A DNA stretch of 64,000 bases, taken from contig NZ_CP045702.1 of the NCBI RefSeq assembly GCF_014216315.1, positions 5,704,001-5,768,000 of the forward strand. Reading direction: 5' to 3'. Below the pieces are notes generated by a model that was not told where the DNA came from, did not search any database, and saw nothing but the letters and a program-made list of their open reading frames with translations. The translations under genes and the position numbers were made by a program. How positions within the stretch are numbered: the first letter of the stretch is position 1; every line of letters begins with the position of its first letter. Of the stretch, positions 7,651 to 16,344 are shown piece after piece. This DNA comes from Streptomyces finlayi (GTDB taxonomy: Bacteria; Actinomycetota; Actinomycetes; Streptomycetales; Streptomycetaceae).

Positions 7651-8874
7651 TTACGAGCCGGCCTTGCGCTTGTTCCAGACGTCGAAGCCCACCGCCGCGA
7701 GCAGCACGAGCCCCTTGATGACCTGCTGGTAGTCGGTTCCGATGCCGACCAGGGACATCCCGTTGTTGAGGACACCCAGGACCAGGCCGCCGATCACGGC
7801 GCCCATCACCGTGCCCACGCCGCCGCTCATCGAGGCGCCGCCGATGAACGCGGCCGCGATCGCTTCCAGTTCGAAGTTGAGACCCGCCTGCGGGGTGCCC
7901 GCGTTCAGCCGGGCCGCGTAGACACAGCCGGCCAGCGCCGCGAGGACGCCCATGTTGACGAAGACGAGGAAGGTGACCTTCTTGTCCTTGACGCCCGACA
8001 GCATCGCCGCGGCCTTGTTGCCGCCCAGCGCGTACACGTGGCGGCCGACGACCGCGTTGCGCATGACGTAACCGAGGCCGAGCAGCAGCGCGCACATGAT
8101 CAGCATGACCACGGGCACACCGTGGAAGCTCGCGAGTGTCAGCGTGAAGGCGACGACCGCGGCGGTCATCGCCACGCACTTCGCCGCCCACAGCCCGGTC
8201 GGCAGGACCTCCAGCTCGTACGCCAGCCGGCGCTTGCGGTCCCGCCACTCACGGATGAGCAGGAAGGCGATGGTGGCCAGCCCGATGAGGAGCGTCGGGT
8301 TGTGATACTGCGTGTACGGGCCCATCTCCGGGATGAAGCCCTTGGCGATCTTCTGGAAGCCCTCCGGGAACGGCGACAGCGACTGGCCGCCGAGCACGAT
8401 CTGCGTCAGCCCCCTGAAGAGCAGCATTCCGGCCAGCGTCACGATGAACGACGGGATGCCGAGATACGCGATGAAATAACCCTGCCAGGCCCCGGCCGCC
8501 GCACCGATCAGCAGCGAGAGGACGAGCGCGAGGACCCACGGCATGTCGTGTTTTACCATCATCACCGCCGACATGGCGCCGACGAAGGCCACCAGTGAGC
8601 CGACGGACAGGTCGATATGACCGGAGATGATGACGATCATCATCCCGATGGCCAGGATGAGGATGTAGCCGTTCTGCTGGATCAGGTTGGAGACGTTGTT
8701 CGGCAGCAGCGTGCCGTCGGTCCATATCTGGAACAGCACGACGATGAAGACGAGGGCGATGAGCATGCCGTACTGGCGCATGTTCGACCGCACGCTCTGT
8801 GCGAGCACCTGAAGGGCGGGCTGTGTCGCGGACGGGGAGGTGGCGTCCTTGGATGGTGTGGTCGTGGTCGTCAT
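7651..8874 (-). CDS. mmsB: Multiple-monosaccharide ABC transporter permease (MmsB/GguB-like)
   Basis: A 407-residue BPD_transp_2 sugar permease with about ten hydrophobic helices, matching the long MmsB/XylH-type subfamily. Characteristic segments are SGHIDLSVGSLVAFVGA (about residues 84-100), GIPSFIVTLAGMLLFRGL, and a C-terminal part with YALGGNKAAAMLSGV and AAFIGGASMSGGVGTVMG, where the coupling region lies. It begins 7 bp after the ATPase gene and is the last gene of the operon, followed by a strong hairpin. It would form the membrane channel for the ChvE-like binding protein. The sugar cannot be fixed from sequence. Confidence 0.9.
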   Translation of the reverse strand: MTTTTTPSKDATSPSATQPALQVLAQSVRSNMRQYGMLIALVFIVVLFQIWTDGTLLPNNVSNLIQQNGYILILAIGMMIVIISGHIDLSVGSLVAFVGAMSAVMMVKHDMPWVLALVLSLLIGAAAGAWQGYFIAYLGIPSFIVTLAGMLLFRGLTQIVLGGQSLSPFPEGFQKIAKGFIPEMGPYTQYHNPTLLIGLATIAFLLIREWRDRKRRLAYELEVLPTGLWAAKCVAMTAAVVAFTLTLASFHGVPVVMLIMCALLLGLGYVMRNAVVGRHVYALGGNKAAAMLSGVKDKKVTFLVFVNMGVLAALAGCVYAARLNAGTPQAGLNFELEAIAAAFIGGASMSGGVGTVMGAVIGGLVLGVLNNGMSLVGIGTDYQQVIKGLVLLAAVGFDVWNKRKAGS

Positions 8875-8881
8875 GGCGGCC

Positions 8882-10447
8882 TCAGCTCTTGTTCTCTGAC
8901 GTCTGGCGCGTCATCCGGCGCATCAGGGCTTCCTGGGTGGCGTCCGCGCGGTCGATCTCACCGGTCAGCCGGCCTTCGGCCATCGTGTAGATCCGGTCGC
9001 ACATGCCGAGGAGTTCGGGCAGCTCCGAGGAGATGAAGAGCACTGCCTTGCCGTCGGCCGCGAGCTTGTCGATGACGCTGTAGATCTCGAACTTCGCTCC
9101 GACGTCGATCCCTCGGGTGGGTTCGTCGAGGATCAGTACCTCGGGGTCGGCGTGGACCCACTTGCTCAGCACGACCTTCTGCTGGTTGCCGCCGGACAGC
9201 CGGCCCACCTGCTCGAAGACCGTGGGCGCCTTGATGTTCATCGAGGCGCGGTAGCGCTCGGAGACCCGGCGCTCGTGGTGCTCGTCGACGACACCGCGCC
9301 TGGCCATCCCGGGCAGTGAGGCCAGCGAGATGTTGCGGTTGATGTTGTCGATGAGGTTGAGGCCGTACGTCTTGCGGTCCTCGGTGACATACGCGATGCC
9401 CGCCGTGACGGCCTCCGGCACGGTCTTCGTACGGACCGCCTTGCCGTTGACCTCGACGTCCCCGGCGACGTAACTCCCGTACGACCGGCCGAACACCGAC
9501 ATGGCCAGCTCGGTACGGCCCGCCCCCATCAGGCCCGCGATCCCGACGATCTCGCCCCGGCGCACGGTCAGCGAGACGTCGTCGACGACCTTGCGCTGAT
9601 GGTCCACGGGGTGCCGGACCGTCCAGCCGCTCACCTTCAGGGCCGTGCCCTGCTCGCCCTCGTACCGTGTCCGCTCGGGGAAGCGGTGATCGAGGTCGCG
9701 TCCGACCATGCCTCGGATGATGCGGTCCTCGGACAGCTCCGGTTCGGCTTCCGCGGTCTCCCGCACGGTGAGCGTCTCGATGGTCCGCCCGTCGCGCAGG
9801 ATCGTGACCGAGTCGGCGATCTCCCGGATCTCGGTCAGCTTGTGCGAGATGATGATGCACGCGATGCCCTGCCCGCGCAGCTCCCGGATGAGCCCGAGCA
9901 GCTTGGCGCTGTCCTCGTCGTTGAGCGCGGCGGTCGGCTCGTCCAGGATGAGCAGTTTCACCTTCTTCGACAGGGCCTTGGCGATCTCCACCAGCTGCTG
10001 CTTGCCGACACCGATGTCCGAGATCGGGGTCTGCGGATTCTCCGGCAGCCCCACCCGCCTGAGCAGCCGCGAGGCTTCGCGCAGGGTGCCGTTCCAGTCG
10101 ATGAAGCCGCGCCTGCTCCGCTGTTCGTTGCCGAGGAAGATGTTCTCGGCGATCGACAGATAGGGGACGAGCGCCAGCTCCTGGTGAATGATGACGATGC
10201 CGTGCCGCTCGCTGGCCCGGATGTCCTTGAACGCGACGGGCTCGCCCTCGAAGAGGATCTCGCCCTCGTAACTGCCGTGCGGATGAACGCCGCTGAGCAC
10301 CTTCATCAGGGTCGACTTGCCGGCGCCGTTCTCGCCGCAGATCGCGTGGATCTCCCCGGCGCGCACGGTCAGACTCACCTCGCAGAGCGCCTTGACCCCG
10401 GGGAAGGTCTTGGTGATGGAGCGCATCTCCAGTGCGGGGCGGCTCAC
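8882..10447 (-). CDS. mmsA: Multiple-monosaccharide ABC transporter ATP-binding protein (MmsA/GguA-like)
   Basis: A 521-residue duplicated ABC ATPase typical of sugar importers. The first domain has a Walker A loop (GENGAGKST, about residues 39-47) and Walker B LLILDEPTAAL. The second has the altered loop GLMGAGRTEL, signature SGGNQQKV and LILDEPTRGIDVG. The start at 10447 overlaps the stop of the binding-protein gene as GTGA, so the two are translationally coupled. It powers transport through the permease encoded 7 bp downstream. Confidence 0.92.
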   Translation of the reverse strand: MSRPALEMRSITKTFPGVKALCEVSLTVRAGEIHAICGENGAGKSTLMKVLSGVHPHGSYEGEILFEGEPVAFKDIRASERHGIVIIHQELALVPYLSIAENIFLGNEQRSRRGFIDWNGTLREASRLLRRVGLPENPQTPISDIGVGKQQLVEIAKALSKKVKLLILDEPTAALNDEDSAKLLGLIRELRGQGIACIIISHKLTEIREIADSVTILRDGRTIETLTVRETAEAEPELSEDRIIRGMVGRDLDHRFPERTRYEGEQGTALKVSGWTVRHPVDHQRKVVDDVSLTVRRGEIVGIAGLMGAGRTELAMSVFGRSYGSYVAGDVEVNGKAVRTKTVPEAVTAGIAYVTEDRKTYGLNLIDNINRNISLASLPGMARRGVVDEHHERRVSERYRASMNIKAPTVFEQVGRLSGGNQQKVVLSKWVHADPEVLILDEPTRGIDVGAKFEIYSVIDKLAADGKAVLFISSELPELLGMCDRIYTMAEGRLTGEIDRADATQEALMRRMTRQTSENKS

Positions 10448-11547
10448 TTGAGCTGTCCCGCGGTGAAGTAGCCCTCGTCGACCAGGAGAGCGGTGTTCGA
10501 CTTGTCGATGGAGACCGGCTTCAGCAGATACGACGGCACGGTCTTCACGCCGTTGTCGTAGTCGCTCACGTTGTTGACCTCCGGCTTCTTCCCGGTCAGG
10601 ACCGCGTCGCCCATCTGCACGGCCTGCTGGGCGAGCTTGCGGGTGTCCTTGAAGACGGTCTGCGTCTGCTCGCCCGCGATGATCGACTTGACGGAGGCGA
10701 GCTCGGCGTCCTGCCCGGTGACGACGGGCAGCTCCTCACCGTCGTAACCGGCGCTCTTCAGGGCCGAGATGATGCCGATCGAGATGCCGTCGTACGGGGA
10801 GAGGACCGCGTCGACCTTCTCGGTGCCGTAGCTCTTGCTGATCAGGTCGTCCATCCGCTTCTGCGCGGTGCCGCCGTCCCAGCGCAGGGTGGTGGCCTGG
10901 TTGAGCTGCGTCTGCTTGCTGCGGACCACCAGCTGCCCGGACTTCAGGTACGGGGTGAGCACCTTCATGGCGCCGTTCCAGAAGTACTTGGTGTTGTTGT
11001 CGTCGGGGGACCCGGCGAACAGCTCGATGTCGAACTCCTCGCCCGAGCCCTTCTCCGGCTCCTTCAGCCCCAGCCGGTCCAGGATGTACTGGCCCTGGAG
11101 CTCGCCGACCTTCTCGTTGTCGAAGGAGGCGTAGTAGTCGATGTGCTTCGTGCCCGTGATGAGACGGTCGTAGGAGATGACGGGAATGCCCGCGTCGTGC
11201 GCCTTCTGGAGCACGTCGGAGAGCGCGGAGCCGTCGATCGCGCCGACGACGAGCAGTCGGTGCCCCTTGGTGATCATGTTCTCCAGCTGGGCGACCTGGT
11301 TCTCCACCTTGTCGTCGCCGTACTGGAGGTCGGTCCTGTACCCGGCCTTCTTGAACTGTGTGGCCATGTTCCGGCCGTCGGCGATCCAGCGTTCCGAGGA
11401 CTTCGTCGGCATGGCCAGGCCGATGGTCCCGCCCTTGCTGTCATCGGCCTTGTAGCGGCTGCCCCCTCTGGCCTCCTGGCCGCAGGCGGTCAGAACGAGT
11501 CCCAGGGTGACGGCGGTTGCGGCTACGGCGGCTCCGCGTATACGCAT
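10444..11547 (-). CDS. chvE: Multiple-monosaccharide ABC transporter substrate-binding lipoprotein (ChvE-like)
   Basis: A 367-residue secreted lipoprotein. The N-terminus has Arg residues, a hydrophobic core and the lipobox LTAC with Cys22, so it would be anchored outside the membrane. The mature part is a periplasmic-binding fold of the ribose/galactose (Peripla_BP_4) type: GTIGLAMPTKSSERW begins strand 1, and LLVVGAIDGSALSDVL and VISYDRLITGTKHIDYYASF are typical hinge and ligand segments of ChvE/XylF. The gene sits between the uncharacterised U32-like gene (16 bp upstream) and mmsA (4-bp overlap). Likely ligands are aldoses such as galactose, xylose or arabinose; the neighbouring dehydratase favours a galactose-type sugar. 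Confidence 0.9.
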   Translation of the reverse strand: MRIRGAAVAATAVTLGLVLTACGQEARGGSRYKADDSKGGTIGLAMPTKSSERWIADGRNMATQFKKAGYRTDLQYGDDKVENQVAQLENMITKGHRLLVVGAIDGSALSDVLQKAHDAGIPVISYDRLITGTKHIDYYASFDNEKVGELQGQYILDRLGLKEPEKGSGEEFDIELFAGSPDDNNTKYFWNGAMKVLTPYLKSGQLVVRSKQTQLNQATTLRWDGGTAQKRMDDLISKSYGTEKVDAVLSPYDGISIGIISALKSAGYDGEELPVVTGQDAELASVKSIIAGEQTQTVFKDTRKLAQQAVQMGDAVLTGKKPEVNNVSDYDNGVKTVPSYLLKPVSIDKSNTALLVDEGYFTAGQLK

Positions 11548-11563
11548 CGTGATTCAGTGCCTC

Positions 11564-12565
11564 TCAGTGGTTCCGGACGGTTCCGGACAGTTCCGGGCTG
11601 GTGGGGAAGCGGTTCAGCTCGCCAGGGAGCCGGGAGCCGAGCGGCGACATGCCGCCGTCGGCGCCGTGCCGGGCGAGCAGGTCGAGTACGAGCCGGCCGC
11701 GGCGGACCCGCTCCCGCGCGGTGGCGAGCGCGAGGTCGCGCAGGTGTCTGCCGTACGGGTAGATGCCGGGCGACTTGCTGAGCCCGAACTTCAGATAGAG
11801 CGGGGCGCCGCGCCTGATCAGCTCGGCCGCCTCGTACATCCGGACGTACCCGCCCAGGTCGTCCGGTGCCTCGACGTACAGGTCGAGGGGTACGCGGCTG
11901 GCCCGCCGGATCTCCGTGAAGTGGGCCAGGGTCAGGTCGGACGGCACATTGACCGAGTCGGCGCCGAGCCGTTCCTGCACCTGCACGGCCGCCGGGTTCA
12001 CCGGGCCGATGAGCGCGGAGACCTTGAGCGTCGTGCCGGCGGGGATCAGCCCCTCGTTCCGCATCCGGTGCAGGGTCCACAGGACCCCTTCGTCGGCGAT
12101 GAGCAGGCACCGCACACCCAGCTCGGTCGCCCGCACGGCATCCTCGACGCACCCGGCCAGGGCGTCGTGCCCCCGGGCCCGCAGGCCCGCGCCGCCGGAG
12201 TCCGTACGTGTGGACGCGCCGGTGTCCCAGGTGCCGCGTGGTCCGGTGAACAGACACAGCTCGATGTCGCGTTCCGCGCAGCCCGCCACCATCTCGGTGA
12301 TCTCGGTGTCGCTGAGCATCCAGATGCCGCTGCCCTGGCTGATCCGGTGCACGGGGACACCGAGCTCGGCCGACTCCTTCAGGACGACGGCGAGCGCGTC
12401 CGGGCCTTCCACGGACGGGATCTCGGTACGCCAGCTGCCCCCGTCGGGGAAGGTGTGGGGCGAGGCGTCGGCGGGGGACAGGGGTCCGGCGCCGAGGCCC
12501 AGCGCGCTGAGCGCCGAGTCGCCGGGACGGCGCGGGCCGGGGGGAGAAGCTGTGGCGTCGTTCAC
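11564..12565 (-). CDS. Uncharacterised TIM-barrel-like protein, possibly peptidase-U32-related
   Basis: GTG at 12565 is chosen because GAAGGA precedes it by about 6 bases; this gives 333 residues. Alternating strand/helix units with glycines at strand ends suggest a TIM barrel: VPVHRISQGSGIWML, IELCLFTGPRGTWDTG, VRCLLIADEGVLWTL, DSVNVPSDLTLAHF, VPLDLYVEAPDDLGGYV, LYLKFGLSKSPGIYP. I recall similar proteins in actinobacterial sugar-acid loci labelled as U32-peptidase-like. There is no sign of protease activity here; conserved Asp/Glu at strand ends would suit an isomerase, aldolase or epimerase. It lies between the dehydrogenase and the transporter, so a role in the same sugar pathway is inferred. 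Confidence 0.75.
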   Translation of the reverse strand: MNDATASPPGPRRPGDSALSALGLGAGPLSPADASPHTFPDGGSWRTEIPSVEGPDALAVVLKESAELGVPVHRISQGSGIWMLSDTEITEMVAGCAERDIELCLFTGPRGTWDTGASTRTDSGGAGLRARGHDALAGCVEDAVRATELGVRCLLIADEGVLWTLHRMRNEGLIPAGTTLKVSALIGPVNPAAVQVQERLGADSVNVPSDLTLAHFTEIRRASRVPLDLYVEAPDDLGGYVRMYEAAELIRRGAPLYLKFGLSKSPGIYPYGRHLRDLALATARERVRRGRLVLDLLARHGADGGMSPLGSRLPGELNRFPTSPELSGTVRNH

Positions 12566-12668
12566 GGCTGATCCTTCGTATTCGATGTCTCGGAACAAGG
12601 GAAGGGCGGGTGCACGCCGGTACGGGGGTCGTCGTTCGCCTCCGTACCGGCGCGCGGATCAGGGGCCG

Positions 12669-13688
12669 TCACGGGCGCAGCAGCACCTTGCCGGTCTCCG
12701 GGCCGCCGGCACCGACGAGGGCCACCGCCTCCGCGAACTGCTCCAGCGGGAACTCGTGCGTGATCAGCGGCGCCGGATCGAGGAGCCCGGCGGTGAACGC
12801 CCGTACCGCGTAGGACCACGCCGACGACGGCGCACCGAACACGCTGCGCACGGTGAGCTGGCTCAGTGACAGATGCACCGGGTCGATCCCCACGGCCCCG
12901 GGTGTGAACATGCCGGTGAGCACCACGCGCCCGCCGCGCCGCGCCAGCAGACACGCGTCGGCGGCGGTGGTCGCGGCCCCCGCGGTCTCCACGACCAGGT
13001 CGTAGCCGCCGCGTACCTCCTCGGCCCGCTTCGGGGTACGGGTGTCGCTCGCCCCGAACTCCAGAGCCAGGCAGGCCCGTTCCTCCCGCGGGTCGATCAC
13101 GGTCAGCTCGCCGGGCGACACGGCGGCCAGCAGCTGCACGGCGAGCAGCCCCAGCGTGCCCGCGCCCACCACCGCGACGCGCTCACCCGGCTCGGGCGCC
13201 CCGGCCCGCACCGCGGCGGCGACCACCGCCGCCGGCTCCAGCAGGGCGGCGGCCCGCAGGTCGGCGTCGTCGGACAGCAGGTGCAGCAGCCGGGCCGGGA
13301 CCACGACATGGTCGGCGAACGCGCCGGGCCGGGTGAACCCCGTCTCGTCGTATCCGGCAGAGCACAGCGAGGTCTCACCGCAGCGGCACCGATCGCACCG
13401 CCCGCAGGCCCGGAACCCCTCCGCGACCGTCCGCCGGCCGGTCAGCGCCGGATCGACGCCCGCGCCCACCGCTTCGACGATGCCCGACCACTCGTGGCCC
13501 GGCACCACCGGATAGCGGACGTAGTCCGCGTCGCGATGGCCGTCGTACAGCTCGCGGTCGCTCATACAGATCCCGGCCGCGGCGACCCGCACCCTGACCT
13601 CACCGGGCCCCGGCTCGGGTGGCGGACCCGACGCGAGGCGGTGCCGCCCCGGCCGGTCCACCACCAACGAGCGTGAAAGGGGACTCAC
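12669..13688 (-). CDS. Zinc-dependent alcohol/sugar-alcohol dehydrogenase
   Basis: A 339-residue medium-chain dehydrogenase. GTG at 13688 overlaps the stop of the upstream dehydratase as GTGA and gives VSPLSRSLVVDRPG as N-terminus. Catalytic zinc ligands are the Cys in AGICMSD (about residue 40) and the HE of VVPGHEWSG. The structural zinc site is the four-Cys cluster CGRCDRCRCGETSLC. The Rossmann motif VVGAGTLGLLAVQLL follows. The family oxidises polyols or sugar acids (threonine, iditol or galactitol dehydrogenase-like) with NAD(P). In this operon it probably acts on a sugar, lactone or sugar acid made or used by the dehydratase. Confidence 0.88.
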   Translation of the reverse strand: MSPLSRSLVVDRPGRHRLASGPPPEPGPGEVRVRVAAAGICMSDRELYDGHRDADYVRYPVVPGHEWSGIVEAVGAGVDPALTGRRTVAEGFRACGRCDRCRCGETSLCSAGYDETGFTRPGAFADHVVVPARLLHLLSDDADLRAAALLEPAAVVAAAVRAGAPEPGERVAVVGAGTLGLLAVQLLAAVSPGELTVIDPREERACLALEFGASDTRTPKRAEEVRGGYDLVVETAGAATTAADACLLARRGGRVVLTGMFTPGAVGIDPVHLSLSQLTVRSVFGAPSSAWSYAVRAFTAGLLDPAPLITHEFPLEQFAEAVALVGAGGPETGKVLLRP

Positions 13689-14839
13689 TTGGGCTGCCTC
13701 TTCTCCCAGCCGTCGGCCCACAGGTCGAACCGGGCCTGCTGCTGCGGGAACTCGGCCGCGGCGTCCACATCGAGCTCGACACCGAGCCCGGGAGCGTGCG
13801 ACAGCTCGAAGCAGCCGGTGGCCGGGTCGACCTGGGGCGCGCCCTTGACGACCTTCTTGATGTCGGCGTCCGCGAAGTCGTTGAAGTGCTCAAGGATCTT
13901 GAAGTTGGGTGTGCAGCCGGCCAGCTGGAGACTCGCGGCGGTCAGCACGGAGCCGCCCACGTTGTGCGGGGCGATCAGCATGTAGTGCGTCTCGGCGGTC
14001 GCGGCGAGCTTGCGGGCCTCCAGGATGCCGCCGATGTGGCCGACGTCCGGCTGGATGATGTCGGCGGCCTGTGACTCGAAGAGCTCACGGAACTCGACGC
14101 GGTCGTGGATGCGCTCGCCGGTCGCGATCGGCAGATCGATCTTCTCGGCGACCTTGCTGAGTGCCTTGAGGTTCTCCGGCGGCACCGGCTCCTCCAGCCA
14201 CGCGGGCCGGAACGGCGCCATGTCGCGGGCGATCCGCACCGCGGTCGAGGGGCTGAACCGGCCGTGCATCTCCAGCATCAGCTCGGTGTCCGGGCCGATG
14301 GCGTCCCGTACGGCCTCGATGAGGGACACCGCGTACCGGGTCTCCTCCTGCCCCAGCTCGAAGCGGCCCGCGCCGAACGGGTCGATCTTCAGCGCCCGGT
14401 AGCCGCGCTCCACGACCGCCTGCGCGGCCTTGTGGTACGCCTCCGGGGTCCGCTCGGTGGTGTACCAGCCGTTGGCGTACGCCTTGACGCGGTCGGTGAC
14501 CTTGCCGCCGAGCAGCTGCCAGACCGGGACGCCCAGCGCCTTGCCCTTGATGTCCCAGCACGCCATCTCGATGACGGCGATGCCGGACATGACGATCTCC
14601 CCGGCCCGCCCGTAGTCGCCGTACTTCATGCGGCGTACGAGATCCTCCACCGCGAACGGGTCGGAGCCGGTGACATGGTTCGCCGCTGCCTCACGCAGAT
14701 AGCCGACCAGCGCGTCCGTACGCCCGAGCATGCGGGTCTCACCGACGCCGGTGAGGCCCTCATCGGTGTGAACCTGGACGTAGGTGAGGTTGCGCCATGG
14801 GGTGCCGACGACATGCGTGCTGATTCCGGTGATGCGCAC
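13685..14839 (-). CDS. Enolase-superfamily (mandelate racemase/muconate lactonizing) sugar-acid dehydratase, galactonate-dehydratase-like
   Basis: A 384-residue enolase-superfamily enzyme. GTG at 14839 starts VRITGISTHVVGTPW, the usual N-terminus of the capping domain. Barrel residues visible are ALKIDPFG (catalytic Lys), LMLEMHGRFS and WLEEPVPPEN (metal ligands), ATGERIHDR, and IIQPDVGHIGGI with LIAPHNVGGSV (general-base region). This pattern fits D-galactonate or related aldonate dehydratases, which convert the acid to a 2-keto-3-deoxy acid. It is the first gene of the sugar operon and is preceded by a clear palindromic operator. The exact substrate needs assay. Confidence 0.85.
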   Translation of the reverse strand: MRITGISTHVVGTPWRNLTYVQVHTDEGLTGVGETRMLGRTDALVGYLREAAANHVTGSDPFAVEDLVRRMKYGDYGRAGEIVMSGIAVIEMACWDIKGKALGVPVWQLLGGKVTDRVKAYANGWYTTERTPEAYHKAAQAVVERGYRALKIDPFGAGRFELGQEETRYAVSLIEAVRDAIGPDTELMLEMHGRFSPSTAVRIARDMAPFRPAWLEEPVPPENLKALSKVAEKIDLPIATGERIHDRVEFRELFESQAADIIQPDVGHIGGILEARKLAATAETHYMLIAPHNVGGSVLTAASLQLAGCTPNFKILEHFNDFADADIKKVVKGAPQVDPATGCFELSHAPGLGVELDVDAAAEFPQQQARFDLWADGWEKRQPK

Positions 14840-14864
14840 GGAAGACGCCTCTCGGTTGTTCGAT

Positions 14865-14885
14865 ATTTCGACACTCGTTCGAAAT
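14865..14885 (-). promoter_or_regulatory. Inverted-repeat operator upstream of the sugar-acid operon
   Basis: ATTTCGA and TCGAAAT form perfect 7-bp arms around a 7-base spacer, 25 bp before the GTG at 14839. The spacing and TTCGAA-like halves are compatible with an IclR- or GntR-type repressor. No such regulator is encoded in the operon, so it would act in trans. Confidence 0.65.
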
Positions 14886-14950
14886 GCTGGCGTGACCGTA
14901 ATGACGGGCCAGCGCACGTGTCAATGGTTCACGCAAGTACGCTGACCCGT

Positions 14951-15739
14951 ATGAGCGATCTTGGGGCGGGCTTCGGCTATCTGATGAAGGGTCAGCGCTG
15001 GGCGTTCCAGCACGGCCGGTGGTTGGGGTTCGGTCTGCTTCCCGGGCTGGTCACCCTGGTCGTATACGCCGGTGCGCTGACCGGACTCGGCTACGGCGCC
15101 GACGACTTCGTCGCCTGGGCGACCCCGTTCGCCGACGACTGGTCCTCACCTTGGCTCGGCCTGCTGCGCAACACCCTCGTCGTGCTGGTCTTCGTCTTCG
15201 GCCTGTTCCTCGCGGTGATCACCTTCACGGCGGTGACGCTCCTGGTCGGCCAGCCCTTCTACGAGTCGCTCTCCGAGGAGGTCGACCGCAGCGAGGGCGG
15301 CGAGGTCCCCCGGTCCGACCTGCCGCTCTGGCGCGAACTGTGGATCTCCGCCCGCGACTCCCTCCGCATCCTGCTGCGCGTCGCGCTGTACGGGGTGCTG
15401 CTCTTCGCCCTCGGCTTCATCCCGGTCATCGGCCAGACCGTGGTCCCCGCGGTCGGCTTCTGCGTCTCCGGCTACTTCCTCGCCCAGGAACTGACCTCGG
15501 TCGCCCTCCAGCGCCGGGGCATGGTCCTCGCCGACCGGCTCACTCTGCTGCGCGGCCGGCGCATGCTGGTCCTCGGCTTCGGCGTGCCGCTGACGCTCTC
15601 CTTCCTCGTCCCGGTCGTCGCGGTGTTCCTGATGCCGGGCGCCGTCGCCGGAGCGACGCTGCTGGTCCGCGACCTGGTGGCACCGGAGGGTGCGGAGCCG
15701 GCGAGCCCGTACGCGCCGGGCCAGGGGAGACCGGCATGA
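14951..15739 (+). CDS. EI24 domain-containing membrane protein (CysZ-like)
   Basis: A 262-residue protein with about four to six hydrophobic segments matching the EI24/CysZ family. It begins MSDLGAGFGYLMKGQRWAF, then WLGFGLLPGLVTLVVYAG, LVVLVFVFGLFLAVITFTAVTL, the amphipathic stretch QPFYESLSEEVDR that is highly typical of the family, and FIPVIGQTVVPAVGF. CysZ imports sulfate in proteobacteria; the actinobacterial homologues are uncharacterised, so transport is inferred. The stop overlaps the start of the LysE-family gene as ATGA, pointing to one transcript. Its promoter would lie in the 110 bp shared with the divergent dehydratase operon. Confidence 0.88.
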   Translation: MSDLGAGFGYLMKGQRWAFQHGRWLGFGLLPGLVTLVVYAGALTGLGYGADDFVAWATPFADDWSSPWLGLLRNTLVVLVFVFGLFLAVITFTAVTLLVGQPFYESLSEEVDRSEGGEVPRSDLPLWRELWISARDSLRILLRVALYGVLLFALGFIPVIGQTVVPAVGFCVSGYFLAQELTSVALQRRGMVLADRLTLLRGRRMLVLGFGVPLTLSFLVPVVAVFLMPGAVAGATLLVRDLVAPEGAEPASPYAPGQGRPA

Positions 15740-16344
15740 CCGAGATCCTCGCCGTCGCGCTCATCACCGTCCTCGCGGTCGTCAGCCCGGGCGCCGACTT
15801 CGCGATGGTCGTGCGCAACAGCTATCTGTACGGGCGCGGGACCGGCCTCCTGGCGGCCACCGGAGTCGCCGCGGGTGTCCTCGTCCACGTCTCGTACACG
15901 ATGCTCGGCGTCGGCCTGCTGATCGCGTCCTCCACCGCGCTGTTCACGGCGATCAAACTGGCGGGGGCGGCCTACCTCGTCTACATCGGGGTACGCACGT
16001 TCTTCGCCCGCAACGATCTCTCCGTCGACCTGGCCCCGGCGTCCGGGCTGAGCCCGTTCGGCGCGCTGCGCACCGGCTTCCTCACCAACGCGCTGAACCC
16101 CAAGACGACGCTCTTCGTCGTCTCCACCTTCACCCAGGTCGTCGGGCCGGACACGGCTCTCTGGCGGCAGGCGGGCTACGGCCTCTTCATGTCCGTGGCG
16201 CACTTCGGCTGGTTCGGCCTGGTGGCGCTGTTCTTCTCGCACTCGCATCTGCGTGCGGCGATGCTGCGCCGGCAGAAGATCCTCAACCGGTCCATCGGTT
16301 CGGTGCTCGTGGGCCTCGGAGTCACTCTGGGGCTGGCCCGCTGA
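15736..16344 (+). CDS. LysE family translocator
   Basis: A 202-residue, six-helix exporter of the LysE/RhtB superfamily, which pumps amino acids or their derivatives out of the cell. The conserved N-terminus VVSPGADFAMVVRNS (family signature PGPxxxxV) and the central GFLTNALNPKTTLFVVSTFTQ motif are both present. The ATG overlaps the stop of the EI24 gene by four bases, so translation is coupled. The 3' end overlaps the convergent TetR gene by 23 bp. The cargo is unknown. Confidence 0.9.
   Translation: MTEILAVALITVLAVVSPGADFAMVVRNSYLYGRGTGLLAATGVAAGVLVHVSYTMLGVGLLIASSTALFTAIKLAGAAYLVYIGVRTFFARNDLSVDLAPASGLSPFGALRTGFLTNALNPKTTLFVVSTFTQVVGPDTALWRQAGYGLFMSVAHFGWFGLVALFFSHSHLRAAMLRRQKILNRSIGSVLVGLGVTLGLAR

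Noticed and set aside
14105..14950. N-terminal extension of the EI24 gene through the dehydratase region
   Set aside because: The upstream part is antisense to the dehydratase; ATG at 14951 gives the family N-terminus.
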